Position numbers and translations under genes: made by a program. Shown here piece by piece: positions 16,325-24,839 of a stretch of 64,000 nucleotides of DNA (the first letter of the stretch is position 1; every line of letters begins with the position of its first letter). Below the pieces are notes generated by a model. That model was not told the origin of the DNA, ran no database searches, and saw nothing but the letters and a program-made list of their open reading frames with translations. The DNA lies in contig NZ_FUYV01000008.1 of the NCBI RefSeq assembly GCF_900168165.1, positions 105,177-169,176 on the forward strand, given 5' to 3'. Source of the stretch: Alkalitalea saponilacus (GTDB lineage: Bacteria > Bacteroidota > Bacteroidia > Bacteroidales > Marinilabiliaceae).

Positions 16325-19300
16325 CTATTCTTTGTAAAACTTGATGTATTCTAAAGTTGTTCCTTCTTGTTCTATTATATTAAAGTTTTCAGGACTTACT
16401 GAAGCCATTACCCAATTGGAAGCTCTCAGCTGGTTGTTCCAGAAATTGTTGACATTTAATGAGGTCGTGAACTCTTCGGCTTGACTCGCAGATTGGAATG
16501 CTTCCACTAACAAAACAGTTTCTCCGCCGGAAAGGTTTATGGTTCGGGTGTTTAATCGGAGGTTAAAGCTGTTTAATGCATGGCTGGTCAGGAATCCACT
16601 GACTCTTCCGGTGTTTGTGCGTGGAGGTAAAACAACCATTACCCAATGGGTGCCATCGCTTGTGGTAAAGGATCTTGCTCCTGTTGCAGCAGCATCTTCC
16701 GGCTCTTGATCTACAAATGCCATTTGCATGGTGATTCCTCCTCCGCCACCAAGATAGTTTTTAGAAAAGAAATCTCTGTACTCCGTTGTTTCTCCGGTTG
16801 ATATTAGGGTGTTTTTATTTGATTCTGATCCGGCCATGAGCATCGGAGCGTTTACATTTTCGGCACGAAGCAGGCCGGGATTTGACCGGAGCCCGTAATA
16901 ATAATCCATAGCTTCCCGGTTATTGGCAAAAGAGCCAATACTTAAAAGTCTTCGGGAATCTGGAAGTGTTCTGCTTTCTATTTCGTAGTCGGCCAACAGA
17001 AATCTGCTGAAATTGTAATCTGCCAGGTTGAACAACAGCCGGTTGATGTCAGCATCTTCTTCAACTACAATAAGAATAAAGTGTTCATGGCTGGGTTCGA
17101 ATTTAAACCGGTCAACAGGAACCACTTCCTCAATAGGTGTTTCTGGTGTATCTGGTTCATCTGTTGTTGCGGTCAGTTGACGGGTAACCGGACCAATAGC
17201 CGGAAGTTTACCATCAGCCATCATGGCCAACCATCGCTCTGCTAATTTTCCTTCCCGCGTTGTTCCGAAATCATTGGTTAAGATGTTTAGCTCACTTTCA
17301 AAGTTTGTCACGTTGCCTTGCCGGGCATAAGCTGCTGCTTTAAGAAGCCTGGCTTTACGAAGCAACTCTTCCTCTTCTGTTTCAAGAATTATCAGGGTGG
17401 ATTTGCTGATTGAGGAATTAAACCTGTTGTTTATATAAGCATTAAATGCGTCATTGTAGAGTTCATTCAATTCTTGTCTCCTTTGGCGTTTGGCTTCTGC
17501 GTATTGAGGATTTCTTGCAAACTCAGCATATTGCCCATCCGGAAAATGTCTGATTAGCCCCTCTCTCATTTGTGATGCCCCGGTTTCATTTTCCAGTTGA
17601 TTGTATGCCATGTACGCCCAGAACCATGCTTGCTCCGCAAGTGCATGGGTTGGGAAATCGTTGAGAAACATTCTGAACATTTCGATGGCTCTTGTCGGGT
17701 CGTTGAAATGATCAAGGAATATGATTCCTGATTGGAACCAGGCGTTGGCCAATCGCTCTTTTGTTATTGCTTTTTGCTCCTCCGTGAGGGGGATGTCTGC
17801 CATTAACTCTTCTTTGGTAGGCAGTTCTATCAGTTGAGCCCGGGGGCCTGATTCACGTTGGCCTTCAACCGGTAAGGCTCCATTTCCAAAGTCTGGTTCT
17901 CCAGGTTGGGTGGGAGTCATTCCATAGTCTAAAGGCTCTACGGTTCCTTTATCAGCACGTCGCCAGTTATCTTCATTGCCTCGGCGTCCCCATCGGCGTT
18001 CAAAATCCATTTTTCCCAAACTTACGGTGGATTGGTTGTAAAAATACCATTGTCCCTGACTGTCTGTTGCTCTGCTTAGCTGGCTGCCGAAATCTCTCTG
18101 GAACATTTGGTCACCTCCCGTTCTACGCTGGTCGTCTCTTGCACCGACTGACAGGTTTAACTGAGCCTGTCTCTCTTCTTCTATCAGTGCCAAAATAAAA
18201 TCTTCCAAATCGGCCTCGGGCATCTGCGCCAATCGCATAAGGCTGTCTTCTCTGGTGATGGTTTCAAAATGAGTTGATAGGTTTTTTAGCCCTGCATGGC
18301 GGTGATGGATTTTTCTGTAGCGGGGATCGGTATCGCGAATGGAGACAATTGTACTGTCATAATAGGCGTAGGAAGGAATAAACGCTGGTAATTCAAAGTA
18401 GAGTTCTGCCAGTTGTAAGTAGGTCTCCGTTTTCAGGGACTGGTTTCCAAAATTATAGCCAGAGGATAACCTAAGGTTTGTAATGGCCATAATGGTGTCC
18501 CCTTCACTGAGATAGCTTTGTGCAAGCACGTAATAAATTCGATCCCTGAACTCACGATTATTGGCCTGATTAACTTGTCTGTAAAGTTGTTGACGGGCGC
18601 GGTCGTGATTACCATCAAGATGTCCCTGTAGCATTAAGTAATTGATTCTGGCATTAAGTTCCATTTCATAATTGGGACTGGATCTTATTACCCTTCGAAA
18701 TGTGTTTGCTGCAAGATCATGATAACCTGTTTGTTTGTAGAGCTGTGCAAGGATGTATGCCCGGCGGGTTCTGTTCCATCTGCCGCTGGCCTCATCGGCG
18801 GCCACCTTCATATATGGGATGGCCTCCCGAAGATTCCCACTTCTGATATGAAACTCGGCAAAAGTTGCCATATATTCGCCGTACAACCCGTCAGGAGCTT
18901 GTCCCATCGCGTCATAACGGTCAAGAAGTATCGCTGCGTTTTCAAGGTCTCCCATTTCGATACGCGTTCTTGCCATCCAAATAAGCGCATCAAAACGTGT
19001 GGATTGATTGGGGAATTCACGTAAAATATAGTCAAGCATTACGAGCGCATCGTTGAACTCGTGATTGTAAAGATGCGCCTTTCCTACCAGAAGAAAAGCA
19101 TCGTCCATGTATCTGTTAAATTCCCTGCGATTGTAGAAATTATGATATCTGGGGCTGTTTCGGGGAGGCCTGCGCCGGGGTCTGGCTGTGATGGATTTAT
19201 TGGCAATGATTTTATGTCCCTTGCTGATGGCTCGATCCATATCTCCCTTTACAGCTCCGGCTTTTTCTTCACCTGAGTATGGAAACATACTTAGTATGTA

Positions 19301-19489
19301 AGTGAAGTTATCCTGATGATTGCGCATTAATTGCTGCTCTCCTCTTTTAAAACTTTGTTCACCATTGAACAAAGTGTTGTACTTAGAGGTAATGCTATGG
19401 TAGTTCCTGCTTAACCATGTGTTGTTTTGAGTGGAACATGATACAAGCAGAAAAGCAGCAATCGATATGTAAACTATTCTTAAAGTCAT
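16325..19489 (-). CDS. porW: Type IX secretion lipoprotein PorW/SprE, TPR-rich
   Basis: 1054 aa from ATG 19489, which opens a lipoprotein signal with LLVSC and Cys18; a longer TTG frame from 19534 would bury that signal. NTWLSRNYHSITSKYNTLFNG after the lipobox is diagnostic for PorW/SprE. Many TPR-like helical repeats follow (about 130-700), then a low-complexity stretch and two related C-terminal alpha/beta modules (around 800-900 and 960-1054, each with HxxxxVV then an S-F pattern). The protein is periplasmic, anchored at the outer membrane, and needed for T9SS secretion and gliding, where it links the PorLM motor to the translocon. Confidence 0.88.
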   Translation of the reverse strand: MTLRIVYISIAAFLLVSCSTQNNTWLSRNYHSITSKYNTLFNGEQSFKRGEQQLMRNHQDNFTYILSMFPYSGEEKAGAVKGDMDRAISKGHKIIANKSITARPRRRPPRNSPRYHNFYNRREFNRYMDDAFLLVGKAHLYNHEFNDALVMLDYILREFPNQSTRFDALIWMARTRIEMGDLENAAILLDRYDAMGQAPDGLYGEYMATFAEFHIRSGNLREAIPYMKVAADEASGRWNRTRRAYILAQLYKQTGYHDLAANTFRRVIRSSPNYEMELNARINYLMLQGHLDGNHDRARQQLYRQVNQANNREFRDRIYYVLAQSYLSEGDTIMAITNLRLSSGYNFGNQSLKTETYLQLAELYFELPAFIPSYAYYDSTIVSIRDTDPRYRKIHHRHAGLKNLSTHFETITREDSLMRLAQMPEADLEDFILALIEEERQAQLNLSVGARDDQRRTGGDQMFQRDFGSQLSRATDSQGQWYFYNQSTVSLGKMDFERRWGRRGNEDNWRRADKGTVEPLDYGMTPTQPGEPDFGNGALPVEGQRESGPRAQLIELPTKEELMADIPLTEEQKAITKERLANAWFQSGIIFLDHFNDPTRAIEMFRMFLNDFPTHALAEQAWFWAYMAYNQLENETGASQMREGLIRHFPDGQYAEFARNPQYAEAKRQRRQELNELYNDAFNAYINNRFNSSISKSTLIILETEEEELLRKARLLKAAAYARQGNVTNFESELNILTNDFGTTREGKLAERWLAMMADGKLPAIGPVTRQLTATTDEPDTPETPIEEVVPVDRFKFEPSHEHFILIVVEEDADINRLLFNLADYNFSRFLLADYEIESRTLPDSRRLLSIGSFANNREAMDYYYGLRSNPGLLRAENVNAPMLMAGSESNKNTLISTGETTEYRDFFSKNYLGGGGGITMQMAFVDQEPEDAAATGARSFTTSDGTHWVMVVLPPRTNTGRVSGFLTSHALNSFNLRLNTRTINLSGGETVLLVEAFQSASQAEEFTTSLNVNNFWNNQLRASNWVMASVSPENFNIIEQEGTTLEYIKFYKE

Positions 19490-19798
19490 TTTCAATTGAA
19501 AGACGTTCGTAATGATAAAACATGCTTTTGACAAAATTATTTTATTCTAACACAAAAAATGCCAAAAGGAACAAAAACATTTTTATATTTTTACAAGAGG
19601 TTGGAAATTCCGAATGGTTCAAAGCCGAAGATGCAAACAAATTAATTATAAAAGATTATCATGGATTTCACAATAATACAAAGTTATGTGATAATAAATT
19701 TTTTTAGTTCTTTTTGCTTTTGTTTTTTTGTGCTTTGAGGTTCAGATTAAATTTGAAGACTTAACAAAGGTAGTTGCTTATAATAACGATAAAATGTG
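19490..19798. other. Divergent intergenic region between porW and the NtrC-like regulator
   Basis: 309 nt, very AT-rich, without a credible gene. It should hold both promoters. On the minus strand CAAAATTA (19532-19539, read TAATTTTG) may be the porW -7 box. On the plus strand TAAATTTG (19748-19755) may serve the regulator. Neither has a well-spaced -33 partner. I see no sigma-54 GG-N10-GC element. Confidence 0.4.
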
Positions 19799-21136
19799 AT
19801 GAAGGTTTTTGTTGTAGAAGACGATCCGTTGTTCAGAAAAATAATTGAACATACTTTGAAATCCAATGAGGATGTTGAAGTGGTATTGTTCTCCAACGGG
19901 TCTGATTTCTTACGACAAATGGTCGATCTTCCTGATGTTGTAACTTTGGATCTCGGGCTACCTGATTTTTCGGGGGAAGATGTTTTTAATCAGATAGTCA
20001 GATTTAATCCAAACATCCGGGTTATTATTATCTCCGGAAAGGACGATATACGTACAGCTGTAGAACTGCTTAAACAAGGTGCTTACGATTATATCACCAA
20101 GGATGAAAGTACCCGGGAACGATTACAGAAGGCTATAGATAATATTTTTAGACAGTTAAATTTACAAAAGGAGTTATCCTTTTTTAAAAATCAGGTGGCA
20201 CAAAAATATGATTATCAACATGCAATCATTGGTGAAAGCAAGGCCATAAAGGAGGTGTCCGCTTTGGTTGATAAAGCTTTGAAAATCCCTAACATAAATG
20301 TGAGCATCCGTGGAGAAGCCGGAACAGGGAAGGAATTAATGGCTAAGATCATCCATTATAACTCAAACAGAAGGGAAAGAGCGTTTGTGTCCCTTAATTT
20401 AACAACACTGCCCCCTGAAATGATTGAGGGAGAGCTTTTTGGTTTTGAACAAACCGGGATTAATGGCAATGTTGTTATGCGCCAGGGAAAAATAGAGGAA
20501 GCCAATGAAGGAACCATTTATCTGGAAGAGATTCAGGAAATGGGGGAGGAGGTTCAACTGAGGCTTTTAAATCTGTTGCAACATGGATTTATGCAAAGGG
20601 TGGGAGGTTCAAAGAAAATTCATGTAAATGTGAGGGTTATCTCAGCTTCATGTGTTGATTTGTCTGAAATGGTTAGAGAGCAAACCTTTCGTGAGGATTT
20701 GTATTTCAGGCTTATGGGGTTGCCAGTGGTGTTACCTTCATTGAAGGAAAGGCAAAAGGATATTCTGTTGCTTGCTGATTATTTTCTAAAACAATTTTGT
20801 CATCAAAATGGGATTTCTGAGCGAGAAATAGCATCAAAAGCAAGACGAAAGCTACTCAGTTATTCATTCCCGGGAAATGTGCGTGAACTAAAAGCCATCA
20901 TAGAACTTGCTGCAGTATTGTCAAATAACGGAAAGATAGAAGAAGAGGATATCGTTTTTAATTCAGTTAATGAGGTGCCTGATATATTAACCGAGGAGAT
21001 GACTTTGAGGCAGTATAATGAAAAAATCATCAGATACTATCTGGATAAGTATGGAAATGTTATGAAAGTGGCTGAAAAGCTGGATATTGGGAAATCTACA
21101 ATATACAATTTGCTAAAAGATAAGGAGTTGAGATAA
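19799..21136 (+). CDS. NtrC-like response regulator with degenerate sigma-54 contact loop
   Basis: 445 aa from ATG 19799, directly after an in-frame GTG. The receiver domain has Asp8, Asp9 and acceptor Asp51, and Lys101. The AAA+ domain has Walker A GEAGTGKE at 172-179, an arginine-finger region (REDLYFRL) and a GNVRELKAIIE segment. The sigma-54 contact motif GAFTGA is replaced by TGINGN (219-224), and Walker B reads GTIYLEEI with Glu for the usual Asp. A Fis-type helix-turn-helix ends the protein (VMKVAEKLDIGKSTIYNLL). Such a protein may bind DNA without activating sigma-54. It is divergent from porW, which hints at a link to T9SS. No sensor kinase is adjacent. Confidence 0.85.
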   Translation: MKVFVVEDDPLFRKIIEHTLKSNEDVEVVLFSNGSDFLRQMVDLPDVVTLDLGLPDFSGEDVFNQIVRFNPNIRVIIISGKDDIRTAVELLKQGAYDYITKDESTRERLQKAIDNIFRQLNLQKELSFFKNQVAQKYDYQHAIIGESKAIKEVSALVDKALKIPNINVSIRGEAGTGKELMAKIIHYNSNRRERAFVSLNLTTLPPEMIEGELFGFEQTGINGNVVMRQGKIEEANEGTIYLEEIQEMGEEVQLRLLNLLQHGFMQRVGGSKKIHVNVRVISASCVDLSEMVREQTFREDLYFRLMGLPVVLPSLKERQKDILLLADYFLKQFCHQNGISEREIASKARRKLLSYSFPGNVRELKAIIELAAVLSNNGKIEEEDIVFNSVNEVPDILTEEMTLRQYNEKIIRYYLDKYGNVMKVAEKLDIGKSTIYNLLKDKELR

Positions 21137-21321
21137 ACTAATTAACCACAAAGAGCACAAAGTAATCGTAAACAACTTAACCTGCATTATTCACAAATTA
21201 TCTCATAACGTCAATTCATGAATAAAGCAGGTAAAAAATTGGTAACTTAAATAGGTTTTTCTGTGCCTATAGAAACTCTTAGTGATATTTGTGGCGTGAA
21301 AAACATCAGTATTTTAAAGAG

Positions 21322-21699
21322 CTAGTTAATAAGTTCTTTGTACTGCGCCGCTGTAATGAGTGTTTCGATTTCAGATTTATCCCGAATTTCGATTTTAACC
21401 ATCCACCCGCCATCGTAGGGTTCTTTGTTAACCAGATCAGGCTGGGACTCGAGGTTTTCATTTACTTCAATGATTTTACCGGATAATGGCATGTAAAGAT
21501 CTGAAACAGTTTTTACGGCTTCAATTGTACCAAATACCTCTTCTTTGTCGAGGTCTTCGTCTTCAGTTTCAATTTCCACAAATACAATATCGCCCAACTC
21601 TCCCTGTGCAAATTCAGTGATGCCAACGGTAGCTATATTGCCTTCAATGCGCACCCATTCATGGTCTTTGGTGTACTTTAAGCTTTCAGGTAAATTCAT
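21322..21699 (-). CDS. gcvH: Glycine cleavage system H protein
   Basis: 125 aa lipoyl carrier protein of the glycine cleavage system, shuttling the aminomethyl group between the P, T and L proteins. It has KYTKDHEWVRIEG, the lipoylation site GTIEAVKTVSDLYMPLSG with Lys63, and the Gly-Trp C-terminal region. The other gcv genes are not here. I saw no glycine riboswitch upstream. TAATTTTG on the minus strand (21728-21735) may be its -7 box. Confidence 0.96.
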   Translation of the reverse strand: MNLPESLKYTKDHEWVRIEGNIATVGITEFAQGELGDIVFVEIETEDEDLDKEEVFGTIEAVKTVSDLYMPLSGKIIEVNENLESQPDLVNKEPYDGGWMVKIEIRDKSEIETLITAAQYKELIN

Positions 21700-21997
21700 G
21701 ATGCTTTTTTTATAAAAGGTTATGCATCAAAATTAGCGAAATTTTTATAAGAATGCATTGGTGTTGACTAAAAACTGTGAAAAATCATAATATTAATTAA
21801 CGTTGATTGATGTCCGGGTCAAAGAAGGTTCGTTAAATTAGTGAATCTTCTTATAGTAGAATAATAGCTCCGAAATTTATGGAAAATGCTCTACATTCTT
21901 TTTGTATGTTAATCTTTAAATAAATGATGTTCCCCTTTCTATAAAATGATTAAATTAGACAAATGATTAGTAATTGATTTTTATAAAAAGGAAATAT

Positions 21998-22759
21998 ATG
22001 CTTTTAGATTCAGTTCTTGGAATAATACCTGCACGTTACGCATCCACACGTTTTCCCGGAAAGCCATTAGTTGATATAGGTGGCAAACCAATGATTCAAC
22101 GTGTTTATGAACAGGCTGCAAAAATTCTAAAACATGTATATGTTGCTACTGACGATGAGCGGATTTTTGATGCCGTACTAAGTTTTAATGGCAAGGTTGT
22201 GATGACCTCTCCTGAGCATCAAAGCGGAACGGACAGATGCACGGAAGCTTTAAGCCTGGTTGAATCGGAAGAGAAAAGAAGTTATGATGTGGTTATCAAC
22301 ATTCAGGGAGATGAACCTTTTATTGAGCCTGAAATATTAGAAACTTTAACCGGTTGTTTTATGAGTTCAATGACAGAGATCGCGACACTGGTGAAACCTT
22401 TGAAAGAAGCCGAAGACCTGTTTGATTCAAACAAACCGAAAGTTGTTATCAATCCAAAGTACGAAGCGATTTATTTCTCCCGTTCCCCAATCCCATATTT
22501 GCGCCAATATCCCCAGAAGGAATGGCACTTAAAGCACCCTTATTTTTTACACATCGGTTTATATGGATATCGCAGCGATATTTTAAGAGAGATAACAAGT
22601 TTAAAACCTTCGTCCCTTGAACTTGCCGAGTCTCTTGAGCAACTGAGATGGCTGGAAAACGGGTATAAAATCAGTGTGCGAACCGTAAATCACGAAACCA
22701 TCGGAATAGATACTCCTGAAGACTTGGAGAGAGTAAAAAAATCCGGATTAATCTCTTGA
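21998..22759 (+). CDS. kdsB: 3-deoxy-manno-octulosonate cytidylyltransferase
   Basis: 253 aa from ATG 21998, with AAAAAGGA upstream; a TTG start at 21974 is less likely. It activates Kdo as CMP-Kdo for the inner core of lipopolysaccharide. GIIPARYASTRFPGKPL with its CTP-binding Arg/Lys residues, VATDD, NIQGDEPFI, and HIGLYGYR are family motifs. Glycogen branching enzyme glgB starts 7 nt after its stop codon, an odd functional pairing that suggests a shared transcript. Lipid A genes lpxD, lpxC-fabZ and lpxA stand separately at 49-52 kb. Confidence 0.95.
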   Translation: MLLDSVLGIIPARYASTRFPGKPLVDIGGKPMIQRVYEQAAKILKHVYVATDDERIFDAVLSFNGKVVMTSPEHQSGTDRCTEALSLVESEEKRSYDVVINIQGDEPFIEPEILETLTGCFMSSMTEIATLVKPLKEAEDLFDSNKPKVVINPKYEAIYFSRSPIPYLRQYPQKEWHLKHPYFLHIGLYGYRSDILREITSLKPSSLELAESLEQLRWLENGYKISVRTVNHETIGIDTPEDLERVKKSGLIS

Positions 22760-22766
22760 ATTTGTT

Positions 22767-24782
22767 ATGGCAAAACGTTTAACCGAAATTGACCCTTGGC
22801 TTGCACCGTATGAAGGTCATATGATCAGGAGAAGAAGCTTGCTAAACGATACAGTGGATGTTATTGAAAATAGGTATGGAACGCTGAAAAATTTTGCTGA
22901 TCGACATCTGTTTTATGGGTTGCATAAAACAAACGATCAGTGGGTTTTTCGGGAATGGGCACCGAGTGCGTCAGCCATATACTTGGTGGGAGCCTTTTCG
23001 GGGTGGCAGCCACAGCAGGAATTCAAACTTCAGAAATCGTCAGGTGGAAATTGGGAAATTGCATTGCCCGAATCAATATTTAAACACGGCGATTACTATA
23101 AATTATGGATTGAATGGGATGGTACCGGTGGAATGCGCTTACCGGCTTACGCCACGCGTGTTGTTCAGGATCCTGAAACTCTTTTATTCAGTGCTCAGGT
23201 ATGGCAACCTGAACCTTTCATCTGGACTGATCAGAATTTTAGAGTTGCAGATGAGCCGGTATTAATTTATGAGGCTCACACCGGTATGGCTCAAGAAGAA
23301 CCGATGGTAGGTTCATACATAGAATTTGCAGATAAAATACTACCTCGCATAAAAGCAGCCGGTTATAATACTCTTCAACTTATGGCTGTGCAGGAGCATC
23401 CATATTATGGGAGTTTTGGATACCATGTGTCTAATTTTTTTGCTCCGTCCGGTCGTTTCGGAACACCTGAAGATCTGAAATTTCTGATTAACTCAGCCCA
23501 TAATCTAGGTATAAGTGTTATAATGGACATCGTTCACAGCCATTCTGTTAGAAACGAAGAGGAAGGGCTCAGTAGATTTGATGGTTCATACGATCAGTAT
23601 TTTCATAGTGGCGACAGGGGAAATCATCCGGCATGGGATTCACGATGTTTTGATTATGGAAAGGAAGAGGTACAGAGGTTTCTTTTATCAAACTGCAGAT
23701 ATTGGATTGAAGAGTTTCATTTTGATGGCTTCAGGTTTGATGGGGTTACCAGTATGTTATATACGCATCATGGGCTGGAAAAGGCTTTCACCAGCTATGA
23801 CGATTATTTTGACGGGAGTTTGGATGATGATGCGGTATTGTATTTAACGTTGGCCAATAAACTTATTCACGAGATTCATCCAAAGGCCATATCTGTAGCT
23901 GAGGAGATGAGCGGGTTGCCTGGAATTACAGCTGCTCCCAATGATGATGGCCTCGGTTTTGATTATAGGTTATCAATGGGTGTGCCTGATTTCTGGATAA
24001 AATTGATAAAAGAGAAGGCAGATGAGGAGTGGCAGGTTGGAACTCTTTTTCATGAATTAACCCAACATCGTCCTGAAGAGAAGGTCATCTCCTACGCTGA
24101 ATCGCACGATCAGGCTTTGGTAGGTGATAAAACCATTATTTTCAGGTTGGCAGATAAGGAGATGTATGACCATATGGCCATTGATCATAAAAGTCTTGTC
24201 ATTGACAGAGCCATTGCTTTGCATAAAATGATCAGACTATTGACTCTAAGTACGGCCTATGGCGGGTATCTGAATTTTATGGGAAACGAGTTTGGCCATC
24301 CTGAATGGATTGACTTCCCGAGGGAAGGAAATAACTGGTCATACCATTATGCACGCAGGCAATGGAGTCTATTTGATAATGAAAAATTGAAATTTCGTTG
24401 GCTGGGAATGTTCGATAAAGCAATGATTGGTCTTGCTCGGAAGCATTCGTTAAATGGAATTCCTGAAATATACCTGAAGATGGATAATGAAACAGATCAG
24501 GTATTAGCCTTTGAGAGAGGGTCTCTTCTTTTTGTTTTTAACTTTAACCCTTCAGTTTCCTATACTGACTATGGGATTCCCGTTTACCCCGGAAAGTTTA
24601 GAAATATTCTGTCAGCAGATAACCCCGTGTACGGAGGTTTTGACAGGGTTAATGAGAACACCGTTCACTTTTCCCAACCAGTGCCTCTCAACAAAAGTCA
24701 TCACCAGGTAAAACTCTATATCCCGGCCAGAACTGCATTTGTTCTTGAACGACAAAAGGTAAGAAGTGTTTATGATGTATAG
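22767..24782 (+). CDS. glgB: 1,4-alpha-glucan branching enzyme, eukaryote-like type
   Basis: 671 aa GH13 enzyme that makes alpha-1,6 branches in glycogen. An N-terminal CBM48-like domain (about 30-140; FREWAPSASAIYLVGAFSGW) precedes the catalytic barrel. The nucleophile Asp is in GFRFDGVTSM (near 323), the acid Glu in AEEMSG (near 378), and the third Asp in SYAESHDQAL (near 447). Sequence motifs such as YYGSFGYHVSNFFAPSGRFGTPEDLK and MGNEFGHPEWIDFPREGN are those of the GH13_8 branching enzymes of eukaryotes and some bacteria, rather than the common bacterial GH13_9. It is followed by a strong terminator. Confidence 0.93.
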   Translation: MAKRLTEIDPWLAPYEGHMIRRRSLLNDTVDVIENRYGTLKNFADRHLFYGLHKTNDQWVFREWAPSASAIYLVGAFSGWQPQQEFKLQKSSGGNWEIALPESIFKHGDYYKLWIEWDGTGGMRLPAYATRVVQDPETLLFSAQVWQPEPFIWTDQNFRVADEPVLIYEAHTGMAQEEPMVGSYIEFADKILPRIKAAGYNTLQLMAVQEHPYYGSFGYHVSNFFAPSGRFGTPEDLKFLINSAHNLGISVIMDIVHSHSVRNEEEGLSRFDGSYDQYFHSGDRGNHPAWDSRCFDYGKEEVQRFLLSNCRYWIEEFHFDGFRFDGVTSMLYTHHGLEKAFTSYDDYFDGSLDDDAVLYLTLANKLIHEIHPKAISVAEEMSGLPGITAAPNDDGLGFDYRLSMGVPDFWIKLIKEKADEEWQVGTLFHELTQHRPEEKVISYAESHDQALVGDKTIIFRLADKEMYDHMAIDHKSLVIDRAIALHKMIRLLTLSTAYGGYLNFMGNEFGHPEWIDFPREGNNWSYHYARRQWSLFDNEKLKFRWLGMFDKAMIGLARKHSLNGIPEIYLKMDNETDQVLAFERGSLLFVFNFNPSVSYTDYGIPVYPGKFRNILSADNPVYGGFDRVNENTVHFSQPVPLNKSHHQVKLYIPARTAFVLERQKVRSVYDV

Positions 24783-24788
24783 CCAAAA

Positions 24789-24821
24789 GCCGGTTGCTGC
24801 AACGCAGCAACCGGCTTTTTT
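24789..24821. terminator. Terminator between glgB and the glycogen operon
   Basis: A 12-bp GC-rich perfect stem (24789-24800 with 24804-24815), a 3-nt loop and a T-run to 24821. A short A-run on the left lets it act on the convergent minus-strand operon as well. Confidence 0.85.
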
Positions 24822-24839
24822 CAACAACTATACTTACTT

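Noticed and set aside
21700..21997. Possible glycine riboswitch upstream of gcvH
   Set aside because: No paired aptamer-like motifs could be recognised; the 298-nt gap is plain AT-rich sequence.
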